In this document: in pieces, positions 57,231 through 63,147 of the stretch
Position numbering within the stretch: the first letter of the stretch is position 1
Layout of the letters: each line of letters begins with the position of its first letter
Assembly (NCBI RefSeq): GCF_000234095.1
Contig: NZ_JH376797.1
Location: 260,493-324,492 of the forward strand
Length of the DNA stretch: 64,000 bases
Source: Centipeda infelix ATCC 43532
GTDB lineage: Bacteria > Bacillota > Negativicutes > Selenomonadales > Selenomonadaceae
Direction of reading: 5' to 3'
Made by a program: the position numbers and the translations under genes
Notes under the pieces: model-generated
Database searches by the model: none
Seen by the model: the letters and a program-made list of their open reading frames with translations, nothing else
Told to the model about the DNA's origin: nothing

Positions 57231-58124
57231 ATGCTGCCAAGATATGACGAATTTTATATGCCATTGCTTCGTGTCCTGCAAGACGGGAAAATCTACACAA
57301 TGAAGGAGGTCAAAAAACTCATAGCAGAGAAGCTCCATATCTCAGATGATGCTCTCTTAGAGAGACTTTCTAGTGATAGGCAAACGGTCTATGACAATCG
57401 TATTGGTTGGGCAAAGACCTATTTGAAAAAAGCAAAAGTTATTGAATCTCCAAAACGTGCTCAAGTTGTGATTACAGATCGTGGAAAAACATTGCTTGCG
57501 AGCGGTGAAATCATTACAAATGCACTTCTAGAGCAGAAATATCCAGAGTTTGCAGAATTTCGTGGGAAGAAAAATATTGAAAAAAAAGTCGCTCTCCCAA
57601 CACTTCCTCTGAGTGAAGAAACACCGCAGGAAATACTGGATCGTGTCTATGGAACCATCACCGACCAATTGGCAGATGATCTTTTGACTGAAATTATGGC
57701 ACAAAGTGCTAATTTTTTTGAAATACTTGTCGTTGATTTAATGAAAGCGGTGAATTATGGGGATGGCTTTGTCACAAAAATGAGTGGTGATGAGGGAATT
57801 GATGGCATCATCCACGAGGATAAACTTGGTTTCAATTTGATTTACATACAGGCAAAACGCTGGAAACCGGAAACAACCATCGGAAAGCCCGAAATTCAAA
57901 AATTTGCCGGTGCGATGATGGGACCGCCAAAGATAGAAAAAGGTCTTTTTATTACGACCGCAAAATTTTCTCAAGGAGCAAAGGCTTTCGCAGACGCGCA
58001 ACATATTATTCTTGTCGACGGGAAAAAACTGACAGAGTTGATGATCGAACACGAGTTAGGTGTATCAACACAAAAATCATACCGTATCAAGCGCATCGAC
58101 ACGGATTATTTTGCAGATAATTGA
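57231..58124 (+). CDS. mrr: Mrr-family restriction endonuclease
   Basis: Type IV-like restriction protein, 297 residues. An N-terminal winged-helix Mrr_N region (1-95, MLPRYDEFYMPLLRVLQDGK) is followed by a PD-(D/E)XK-type Mrr catalytic domain (about 155-280): GDGFVTKMSGDEGIDGIIHE with the acidic residue and LIYIQAKRW with the Q-x-K pair, then KGLFITTAKFSQGAKAFAD. Such enzymes cut modified, often methylated, foreign DNA. Composition is clearly more AT-rich than the flanking genes, consistent with transfer. It stands alone, with no methylase nearby. GGGAGAGG precedes the ATG. It may belong to the integrated element or be an independent acquisition. Confidence 0.88.
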   Translation: MLPRYDEFYMPLLRVLQDGKIYTMKEVKKLIAEKLHISDDALLERLSSDRQTVYDNRIGWAKTYLKKAKVIESPKRAQVVITDRGKTLLASGEIITNALLEQKYPEFAEFRGKKNIEKKVALPTLPLSEETPQEILDRVYGTITDQLADDLLTEIMAQSANFFEILVVDLMKAVNYGDGFVTKMSGDEGIDGIIHEDKLGFNLIYIQAKRWKPETTIGKPEIQKFAGAMMGPPKIEKGLFITTAKFSQGAKAFADAQHIILVDGKKLTELMIEHELGVSTQKSYRIKRIDTDYFADN

Positions 58125-58135
58125 GGATTTCATAG

Positions 58136-58201
58136 ATGGAAAACAACAACATAATCGACATCCCCAGTCTCCAGTGGTACCCGGGGCGAATCTGGAAATA
58201 G
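58136..58201 (+). other. Short open frame, possibly a gene remnant at an element boundary
   Basis: A 21-codon frame 11 bases after mrr. The segment IPSLQWYPG resembles the start of the ribosome-assembly GTPase RbgA/YlqF (consensus IQWYPGHMAKA), after which similarity ends. It could be the disrupted 5' end of such a gene at an integration junction, or chance. No good ribosome site. Confidence 0.25.
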
Positions 58202-58242
58202 GGAAGTAGACCCTTGTATTTCAAGGGCGCAAGGTTTTTCTT

Positions 58243-58307
58243 GTCTCCCGTTTTAGTAAAATGTCTCCCATTTGTCTCCCAATTTTCGAGGGAGACAAAC
58301 GGGAGAC
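58243..58307 (+). repeat. Cluster of GTCTCCC sites forming a large dyad
   Basis: Three GTCTCCC sites (58243, 58263, 58274) face two GGGAGAC sites (58290, 58301). The inner four form an inverted repeat, TCTCCCATTTGTCTCCC against GGGAGACAAACGGGAGA, with one unpaired base per arm. The cluster lies 316 bases from the 3' end of the integrase gene, where arm-type integrase sites or an att region are expected. Confidence 0.6.
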
Positions 58308-58319
58308 GGGGACGGAGTA

Positions 58320-58348
58320 TTGCTATTTCTTCGATCATGGAGTATAAT
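58320..58348 (+). promoter_or_regulatory. Promoter of the rightward small RNA at the holin-like locus
   Basis: TTGCTA (58320-58325), a 17-base spacer and TATAAT (58343-58348). The predicted start is near 58355, about 50 bases before the bidirectional terminator. Confidence 0.65.
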
Positions 58349-58354
58349 AGCCAT

Positions 58355-58446
58355 AGAAAAAGGTGCTATCGTGTAAACGGTCAGCCCCAAACTTATCTCG
58401 GTGAGAAAATCCCGCCTAAACTTTAGCTGGGGTCAGGCGGGTTTTC
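58355..58446 (+). ncRNA. Putative antitoxin RNA opposing the holin-like peptide gene
   Basis: Predicted transcript of about 90 bases from the promoter at 58320 to the hairpin at 58411-58441. It converges on the peptide gene on the other strand, and the two RNAs would overlap at their 3' ends through the hairpin, as in txpA/ratA-type type I modules. Its 5' part (AGGTGCTATC, CGGTCA, AGCCCC) is the same set of blocks found in the 5' leader of the opposing mRNA, that is, inverted repeats in DNA. No coding frame. Prediction from promoter and terminator only. Confidence 0.45.
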
Positions 58447-58448
58447 TT
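58405..58448. terminator. Bidirectional terminator of the holin-like locus
   Basis: CCCGCCT (58411-58417) pairs with AGGCGGG (58435-58441), with GTTTTCTT on the plus side and ATTTTCTC on the minus side, so it can end transcripts from both directions. Confidence 0.7.
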
Positions 58449-58515
58449 ATGCCTTTAATGCAACGATACAGATCGTCACCATGAACACTAACGCCAAAAA
58501 GTCGTATAGCTCCAT
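58447..58515 (-). CDS. 22-residue holin-like hydrophobic peptide (putative type I toxin)
   Basis: Begins MELYDFLALVFM and ends CIVALKA: one membrane span with the (M)xxYxxLxLxxxF pattern of putative holin-like toxins (Hol_Tox). It lacks the usual basic tail, so it may be a shortened member. Ribosome site GAGGGGG lies 8 bases before the ATG at 58515; a second ATG at 58521 is too close. The leader hairpin GCCCC/GGGGC can hide that site. The promoter is an extended -10, TGATATAAT (minus strand, 58578-58586). The gene lies between the integrase end and the opposing RNA. Toxicity is inference from architecture. Confidence 0.5.
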   Translation of the reverse strand: MELYDFLALVFMVTICIVALKA

Positions 58516-58622
58516 CGGCATCGCCCCCTCTCAGGGGCTAAGATTGACCGCCTACCGAATAGATAGCACCTGCTCGGATTATATCACATCCACAGGCTTT
58601 TGGGCGGTCTTTTTTTGTGGAG

Positions 58623-59894
58623 TTACAGTACATTCTTCACCTTGCCCGAGATGATCTGCACGGGGACGGCCTGCATCTCCGGGCGGTTCTCGATGTAGCG
58701 GAGCGTTGTGTCGTAGTCCGAGTGCCCCGCACGCGCCATGATGTCATTCGGAGCCGCCTGTGACTCTCCGAGCATGGTGAGGTTCGTGTGCCGCATGCAG
58801 TGGAAATCGAAATCATGAACACCGAGCTCGCGGATCCTCTTGCACTGATACCCCAAGGTCGTCGGCTTGATGTACTTCCCGTTCGGCTGCGTGCAGATGA
58901 TATCAATGCGCGGTCCAGGGGCAGGATAGCCCTTCTCCAAGGACACAATCTTTTTGATGTCCCGTCCTTGATAGTCTTTTGCCGGGACAATGTAATTATA
59001 AAAGTAATCCTCTCCGTAGTAGAGCTCGTTCTTCGCCTGCTGTCGCTTCCAACGCTGCAGGAGGGGGAGAATGACCTGCGCATCGAAGGAAAGCGTCCGA
59101 CGGCTGCTATCGGTCTTGAGATCGCACACATAGTGCAGGCCAATCTTTCCGCGCATAGCAAGCCGTTGTATTTGCTGTGTGACTGCAATCGTCATGCGTT
59201 GCATATCGCAATTATCCCATGAGAGACAGAGTGCCTCGCCGATGCGCGTGCCGAAATAGAGACCAATGACAAGCGGCATGTGAAAGGTTGTACCGAACGG
59301 ATGCCGCTGGAAGATCAACGCAAGCTCGCTGTCCTCGATACGCCGACGCGGCTGCCGATGACTGAGCGGGGCAAACTCTTTGCCCGGCACCTTGATAAGG
59401 CGTGCAGGATTTTCCCGCAGCAGCTCCATCGGATAGATCGCATAGTCGAGTGCCGTGGAGATGTTGCTGAGGATCCGCGCGACGGTCTCATAGGCATAGC
59501 CGTCCTTGCGCTTCTCTTGGACGAATCGGTCGATGATCGCAGGCGTGAGAGAGGATAGGCGGTACTCACCAAGTGCGGGCTTGATGTGCAGCCGGATATT
59601 CTTCTCGCGCAGCTCCAACGTGTTGTTGCGTGCAGAGAGCCGCGTGCGCTCATACCAGATATCGAGATAGTCCGCGAAGCTGATGCTGGTATCGTTCTTT
59701 TTTGTGCCGCCGCCGATGTAGGCATTGTATGCTTCGACTCCGGCCATTAGCGCATCCTGCTCTGTGGCATATCCACCGCCTTCGCCGCGCCGACGTTTGC
59801 CGTCAACCTTTGCCTTCTCGAAATAGTATGCCCACGATGCTCCGCGTTGCTTTACGCGGACGTGATCGAGTGGGTTATTTGATTTTTTTGACAT
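58623..59894 (-). CDS. int: Tyrosine-type integrase of the integrated element
   Basis: Site-specific recombinase of 423 residues: an N-terminal arm-binding/AP2-like domain (about 1-60, RGASWAYYFEKAKVDGKRRR), a SAM-like core-binding domain (about 70-160, SFADYLDIWYERTRLSARNN) and a catalytic domain (about 190-410). The catalytic set is visible: Arg in GTRIGEALCLSW, H-x-x-R in FHCMRHTNLTMLGES and the nucleophile Tyr in TTLRYIENRPEM. It reads leftward, so the element's left attachment site should lie left of 58623. Its ribosome site (GGGAGGC) is inside a hairpin in the leader, suggesting translational control. Confidence 0.94.
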   Translation of the reverse strand: MSKKSNNPLDHVRVKQRGASWAYYFEKAKVDGKRRRGEGGGYATEQDALMAGVEAYNAYIGGGTKKNDTSISFADYLDIWYERTRLSARNNTLELREKNIRLHIKPALGEYRLSSLTPAIIDRFVQEKRKDGYAYETVARILSNISTALDYAIYPMELLRENPARLIKVPGKEFAPLSHRQPRRRIEDSELALIFQRHPFGTTFHMPLVIGLYFGTRIGEALCLSWDNCDMQRMTIAVTQQIQRLAMRGKIGLHYVCDLKTDSSRRTLSFDAQVILPLLQRWKRQQAKNELYYGEDYFYNYIVPAKDYQGRDIKKIVSLEKGYPAPGPRIDIICTQPNGKYIKPTTLGYQCKRIRELGVHDFDFHCMRHTNLTMLGESQAAPNDIMARAGHSDYDTTLRYIENRPEMQAVPVQIISGKVKNVL

Positions 59895-59901
59895 GATAAA
59901 A

Positions 59902-59926
59902 GCCTCCCATGTTGAAAATTGGAGGC
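59902..59926 (-). promoter_or_regulatory. Hairpin sequestering the integrase ribosome site
   Basis: On the minus strand GCCTCC (59926-59921) pairs with GGAGGC (59907-59902) across a 13-base loop. The second arm is the Shine-Dalgarno for int (ATG at 59894), followed by TTTT. It could act as an attenuator or hide the ribosome site. Confidence 0.55.
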
Positions 59927-59940
59927 TAATCCCATATAAT
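59912..59940 (+). promoter_or_regulatory. Rightward promoter divergent from int
   Basis: TTGAAA (59912-59917), a 17-base spacer and TATAAT (59935-59940). It overlaps the int leader and drives the short transcription unit 59947-60015. Confidence 0.65.
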
Positions 59941-59946
59941 AGGTGT

Positions 59947-60015
59947 TGGCGTAGATGTGATTAGCCTCACATTTATTCTTTGCCGTCCGGAGGTGGTGCT
60001 CCGGGCGGTCTTTTA
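59947..60015 (+). ncRNA. Putative small RNA between int and the Fst-like locus
   Basis: About 70 bases from the promoter at 59912 to a strong terminator (GCCGTCCGGAG / CTCCGGGCGGT at 59982-60009, then CTTTT). No open frame. It contains GATTAGCCTC (59959-59968), the inverse of GAGGCTAATC at 59922-59931, and its AGCCTC could pair with the GAGGCT of the int ribosome site. A regulator of int is a hypothesis; a decayed transcription unit is the alternative. From 60016 to 60084 there is only an AT-rich TTTTCCCT/AGGGAAAA inverted repeat. Confidence 0.4.
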
Positions 60016-60084
60016 TGTGGGAAGAAAACACAATATTTTCCCTCTTGATTGTTCAATTAGGGAAAAAGAGCCGATTTTTCCCAG

Positions 60085-60113
60085 TTGGTTGATGTTCTGA
60101 ACTATGCTATACT
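60085..60113 (+). promoter_or_regulatory. Promoter of the Fst-like peptide gene
   Basis: TTGGTT (60085-60090), a 17-base spacer and TATACT (60108-60113), about 47 bases before the ATG at 60160. Confidence 0.55.
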
Positions 60114-60159
60114 GGATGCGTTGCCGCCCCTACACATGGCAATGGGAGGGGGTGTGCGT

Positions 60160-60243
60160 ATGAGTGTTATCGCGTTTCTTCTCTCCATCATGGCGGGTGT
60201 AATCGCCAACTACATCTGCAAATGGCTCGATGAGAGAGACTGA
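60160..60243 (+). CDS. 27-residue Fst-like membrane peptide (putative type I toxin)
   Basis: Starts MSVIAFLLSIMAGVIANY and ends with the charged tail ICKWLDERD. A single hydrophobic span followed by a W-L/D-E-R-rich tail is the layout of the Fst/Ldr family (pAD1 Fst ends in a similar LDEED-type tail). Ribosome site GGGAGGGGG is 7 bases upstream, and CCCCT at 60127-60131 can pair with AGGGG at 60147-60151 to hide it, as is common in type I toxin mRNAs. Codons 2-6 (60163-60177) carry a 15-base sequence repeated at 60333-60347 within the opposing RNA gene. Function is inferred from this organisation; toxicity is not shown. Confidence 0.6.
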   Translation: MSVIAFLLSIMAGVIANYICKWLDERD

Positions 60244-60284
60244 CGGCGACGAGCCTAGGTGTTAGTCCCTGCCTGCACAATGGG

Positions 60285-60349
60285 AACAGAAAAGCCCCCG
60301 AGCTGCTATCTCGGGGGCTTTTCGTGTGCTTAAGTGCTATCGCGTTTGC
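60285..60349 (-). ncRNA. Putative antitoxin RNA of the Fst-like locus
   Basis: A minus-strand promoter TTGCAT-18-TATACT (60386-60357) predicts a start near 60349. The RNA begins GGCAAACGCGATAGCAC and ends at the shared hairpin 60290-60322. The bases complementary to 60333-60347 would pair with AGTGTTATCGCGTTT at 60163-60177 in the peptide mRNA over 15 positions (14 Watson-Crick and one G-U), directly after the start codon. Convergent RNAs with a shared terminator and direct repeats at both ends are exactly the pAD1 par layout. Confidence 0.55.
60290..60322. terminator. Bidirectional terminator of the Fst-like locus
   Basis: Perfect 13-bp inverted repeat: AAAAGCCCCCGAG (60290-60302) / CTCGGGGGCTTTT (60310-60322), with A-run and T-run built in, so it terminates both the peptide mRNA and the opposing small RNA. 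Confidence 0.88.
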
Positions 60350-60387
60350 CATAGATAGTATAACACAAGTCCCCAATGAGATGCAAG

Positions 60388-61059
60388 CTATGAAAATGCT
60401 TCAATACGTCTGCGTTCCTCTGCCTGTAGTTCCTCGGCGAATGCAGCGAATCCCTGCAAATCCTCCGTATTGAGATAGTTGATGTACTCCTTGCGCCGCT
60501 CCACGGGAATCACAATCGGCGTCATGCCGGCGAGGAAACAGCTGTACACCATCAGCGCACGGCCGACCCGTCCGTTGCCGTCCGGGAACGGATGAATATG
60601 CTCGAATGCGATGTGCTGGCGGCAGATGGCGAGCACCTTATCTGAATCGGATGCAGCGGCATCCATCTGCGCAGCGAGGTTGTCGATCCAGTCCGTCAGT
60701 GCCGACGGAACGAGGTAGGGCGGCGTAGGTGTGAAGTCTGCGCCAATGATCATATTCGGGCGCTGCTTGAACTGTCCGGGTACGCTCTCGATCGCATCCT
60801 TGCAGAGGATTGCGTGCACCTCGCGGATCAGAGAGAGGGAGATCGGTGTGCCAGATGTCGACTGCTCGACAAGAAACGTCATGAACGCCTTATAGTTCAG
60901 CACCTCGTTCAGCTCGCGCATATCCATCGCACGCGGGACATAGCCATCAATGAGCACGCTCTTTGTCTCGCCCTGCGTCAGCGTGTTGCCCTCGATCGCG
61001 GTGGAGTGATGCGCCATCCGCACCATGAGATCACTGAGATATTCGGGTGAGTATGTCAT
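60388..61059 (-). CDS. Fic-domain protein, class II (N-terminal inhibitory helix)
   Basis: Probable AMP-transferase (or related nucleotidyl modification) of 223 residues. The catalytic motif HPFPDGNGRVGRAL fits H-P-F-x-D-G-N-G-R-x-x-R. Near the N-terminus STAIEGNTL fits the inhibitory [S/T]-x-x-x-E-[G/N], and its place before the Fic core makes this class II, normally self-inhibited. ATG 61059 with AAAGGAGG 7 bases upstream is chosen over an upstream frame to 61134. It is the last gene of a leftward unit (repressor, ImmA-like peptidase, two small unknowns, Fic). The target is unknown; phage or ICE accessory toxin/defence roles are possible. Confidence 0.9.
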   Translation of the reverse strand: MTYSPEYLSDLMVRMAHHSTAIEGNTLTQGETKSVLIDGYVPRAMDMRELNEVLNYKAFMTFLVEQSTSGTPISLSLIREVHAILCKDAIESVPGQFKQRPNMIIGADFTPTPPYLVPSALTDWIDNLAAQMDAAASDSDKVLAICRQHIAFEHIHPFPDGNGRVGRALMVYSCFLAGMTPIVIPVERRKEYINYLNTEDLQGFAAFAEELQAEERRRIEAFS

Positions 61060-61130
61060 CGTGAGCCTCCTTTCTAGCCCTCCGAGAGGAAGCGGTACTT
61101 GTAACATTTGGCAAAAACGTCGCCTTGCAC

Positions 61131-61916
61131 TCAATGAACCTGCACTCTACGGAAAACAAGAATAGGGATAATTCTGTAGACAGAGGATTGAAACAGCTGA
61201 TTCAAAGAATCGGACATCACATCGATGGCATCATCTAATGAGGAAATATCCGTCGAAGAAGAAGCCCTGTCAGCTGTGTCCAAAATTCCAAGTGTAAACC
61301 ATTCGCCAGGGATTTGTGTTCCATATGTACGATTAATATCGCTTTGCGCAATGGAAAGCCCGCCGCTTTTCAATGTACCTGTTACAGAAAAACCATCTAT
61401 TTCAAGGGTGAGGGTTATTGTGTTTGGGATTTGTGCAAGAATATCTGTGAATATACGCATCATAGATTTAGCCTCCCTTGTCTGGGGGACGCCAAATGTA
61501 GCAGCGTTCTTTGTGAAGATTGGCATCATAGACTTGATGGACTCGATGTCCTGAATTTTGATACGGGATTGAAGTAAAACCAGCCGCCCTGTACAGCTTG
61601 TTGGGAGTTGACTTAACGGGTGAATACCCAAGTCATTAAGTAATTGTATGATCTGGCTGTGGTATGGATCGTATTCCTCAGCAGCTTTTTCGTTCGATTC
61701 GTTGCGTTTTCCCCACGTTCCCTGTACGACTTCGATAGAGCCTTTCGTAGACAAAGAAGAACCCTCGGAAGTGCCTATTGTTTTTGTCACACTTCTGAGG
61801 GTTCCGTTTCGGATTTGGGATATAAAGGAATCGGTACGTTCCTTGTCGATATAAAGAAAATCAATCAAGGTTTGGGCATCAGAAAAGTTAGTTTCAACGG
61901 CTTCTTTTGTCCCCAT
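61131..61916 (-). CDS. Uncharacterised protein, DUF6414-like
   Basis: 261 residues. TLIDFLYIDKERTDSFISQI near the N-terminus followed by RNGTLRSVTKTIGTSEGSSL resembles element-borne proteins of the DUF6414 type (Y-L-D-x-x-x-x-x-S-x-x-x-Q start). That assignment is from memory and tentative. The middle has CTGRLVLLQSRIKIQDIESI. No signal peptide or membrane span. Its ATG (GAGGAGGTAAATAA upstream) lies inside the preceding 53-codon gene, so the pair is translationally coupled. More AT-rich than the core genes to the left. Confidence 0.6.
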   Translation of the reverse strand: MGTKEAVETNFSDAQTLIDFLYIDKERTDSFISQIRNGTLRSVTKTIGTSEGSSLSTKGSIEVVQGTWGKRNESNEKAAEEYDPYHSQIIQLLNDLGIHPLSQLPTSCTGRLVLLQSRIKIQDIESIKSMMPIFTKNAATFGVPQTREAKSMMRIFTDILAQIPNTITLTLEIDGFSVTGTLKSGGLSIAQSDINRTYGTQIPGEWFTLGILDTADRASSSTDISSLDDAIDVMSDSLNQLFQSSVYRIIPILVFRRVQVH

Positions 61917-62026
61917 TTATTTACCTCCTCGGCAATTTGCCGACAACGGGAGGCGTGTTCGTCATATTGCTTTTTGATAGCGAGAGGGTCAAAATGGAGC
62001 ACTTTCACTTCAGTTTGATTTTTCAT
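61865..62026 (-). CDS. 53-residue protein overlapping the DUF6414-like gene
   Basis: Starts MKNQTEVKVLHFDPLAIKKQ at 62026 with a perfect ribosome site (AAGGAGG, spacing 7), and ends LMPKP at a TGA at 61865. Overlap with the next gene is 52 bases in a different frame. It has its own promoter at 62047-62075. Soluble, charged, no recognised family. Strong start signals and coupling argue that it is real. Confidence 0.6.
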   Translation of the reverse strand: MKNQTEVKVLHFDPLAIKKQYDEHASRCRQIAEEVNKWGQKKPLKLTFLMPKP

Positions 62027-62046
62027 AACACAACCTCCTTTCTTGT

Positions 62047-62075
62047 ATTATATACGGAAATTCGTGAAATGTGAA
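62047..62075 (-). promoter_or_regulatory. Promoter with candidate repressor site for the 62026 gene
   Basis: On the minus strand TTCACA (62075-62070), a 17-base spacer and TATAAT (62052-62047). TTCGTGAAATGTGAA at 62061-62075 resembles the operator motifs near 63020-63134, suggesting control by the element's repressor. Confidence 0.6.
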
Positions 62076-62123
62076 CCTTATTTTATTGTCTGTGTACAAT
62101 TGACTGCCTCTGAGCGGCCTTTT

Positions 62124-62525
62124 TTATGTTCTCCATCCCTCCGAGAGGAACTGGCTCACATAATATTCGTCCAGATTGTAGCGGTAGGCCATCAGATATG
62201 TTGCAAACTCATCTGCCTCTCGCTCAATACGCGTATTGGAGTATGAGACGTTTCGCATCGAGAAGGCGGTATATCTTCCATGGCATACGATGTGCCCGAG
62301 CTCGTGACAAAGGACAGCCGCTTGCTGCCATTCAGGGAGATTCTTGTTGATTGCGATTGTCCTGCGCCGCAGTGTTCGTTTCCAGAAGCCGTTGACCGTT
62401 GACGGGAGGTCGAGGAAATAGACGCTGCAGTTCAGTTCCTTTGCAATTCGGTACGGGTCTGATGTATCGTGTCGAGCTACTAGATTTCTGACGCGTAAAG
62501 GGATATTCAGAGACACTGACAGCAC
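62124..62525 (-). CDS. ImmA/IrrE-family metallopeptidase
   Basis: 133 residues with the zinc motif AAVLCHELGHIVCHG and a downstream Glu helix ERIEREADEFATYLMA-type segment (RIEREADEFATYLMA). By analogy with ICEBs1 ImmA, it probably cleaves the adjacent repressor (62549-62983) to release the element from repression. It lies 23 bases downstream of the repressor in the same direction, the standard ImmR-ImmA order. Ribosome site GGGAGGTGC upstream of the ATG at 62525. Confidence 0.88.
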   Translation of the reverse strand: MLSVSLNIPLRVRNLVARHDTSDPYRIAKELNCSVYFLDLPSTVNGFWKRTLRRRTIAINKNLPEWQQAAVLCHELGHIVCHGRYTAFSMRNVSYSNTRIEREADEFATYLMAYRYNLDEYYVSQFLSEGWRT

Positions 62526-62548
62526 CTCCCTACATTTCTCTCTTTCCC

Positions 62549-62983
62549 TTATTTCTTGCGTTTGTTTTTCTCTTTGACATCCCAGAAGATGAGTTCGAGT
62601 GCCTTTTTTACCTTTTCTTTGTCCTCTCCGTTGAGGACAACACCGTTGTATGTGAGGTTATCGTCATCGAGAACCGCCTCAAGCTGGCGGCGCGTACGTG
62701 CGTCGATCTTTTTCCCCGTGGGGGACACGTCGGGCAGATCGTCGGATGCGGGGGCGGAGGATTGCACAGGAGATCGTGGATCGTCATTAACTCCCATTAA
62801 GTAGCTTGGGGATACATTCAGTGCCTGCGCTATCTTAAATATATTCCGCTGTTTTGGTTCATAGTTACCCGATAAATATTCACTGATTGAAGCCTTGCTT
62901 ATGCCCGTCCGCTCATGAAGCTCGACTGCTTTCATGTTTGCAGAATCCATTGACGCGCGTAGACGTTCTGAAAACGTACCCAT
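62549..62983 (-). CDS. XRE-family repressor (cI/ImmR-like)
   Basis: 144 residues. An N-terminal helix-turn-helix (about 5-62) contains RLRASMDSANMKAVELHERT and SKASISEYLSGNYEPKQRN, followed by a linker and a C-terminal charged segment (DARTRRQLEAVLDDDNL). It lacks a LexA-type Ser/Lys autoprotease, which fits control by the neighbouring metallopeptidase. ATG 62983 with AAGGAGG; the frame further upstream is not supported. Its own promoter (TTGTGT-17-TATAAT, 63033-63005) overlaps an operator-like site, so it is probably autoregulated. Confidence 0.88.
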   Translation of the reverse strand: MGTFSERLRASMDSANMKAVELHERTGISKASISEYLSGNYEPKQRNIFKIAQALNVSPSYLMGVNDDPRSPVQSSAPASDDLPDVSPTGKKIDARTRRQLEAVLDDDNLTYNGVVLNGEDKEKVKKALELIFWDVKEKNKRKK

Positions 62984-63004
62984 ATGGACAACCTCCTTGA
63001 TGTG

Positions 63005-63134
63005 ATTATATAGCAGAAATTCGGAAAACACAACTAAAAATACCGTTTTTAAGAAAAAAGTTCGGAAAACTTGAAAAAAGATATTGCAATAATTTCGTGA
63101 AGGTGGTATTCTATCTTTAGTTAAGAAAACCGAA
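63005..63134. promoter_or_regulatory. Divergent immunity control region with repeated operators
   Basis: Leftward repressor promoter TTGTGT (63033-63028)/TATAAT (63010-63005). Rightward promoter TTGCAA (63084-63089)-17-TATTCT (63107-63112). Operator-like sites are TTCGGAAAACACAA (63020), TTCGGAAAACTTGAA (63061), TTCGTGAAGG (63094) and TTAAGAAAACCGAA (63121). They overlap the promoter elements, as expected for a cI/Cro switch. Confidence 0.7.
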
Positions 63135-63147
63135 TAATGGAGGCGAG

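Noticed and set aside
58130-58205. tmRNA or tRNA 3' end as the integration target
   Set aside because: No T-loop (GTTCGANTC), acceptor stem or CCA end is found near the integrase; the target is not an RNA gene on this side.
58243-58307. GTCTCCC repeats as a CRISPR array
   Set aside because: The words are only 7 bases long, in both orientations, with unequal 4-13 base gaps; no spacers or cas genes are present anywhere in the window.
58214-58426. A 70-codon plus-strand frame between mrr and int
   Set aside because: It has no ribosome site and runs through the GTCTCCC dyad, the small RNA promoter and the terminator; its composition is not protein-like.
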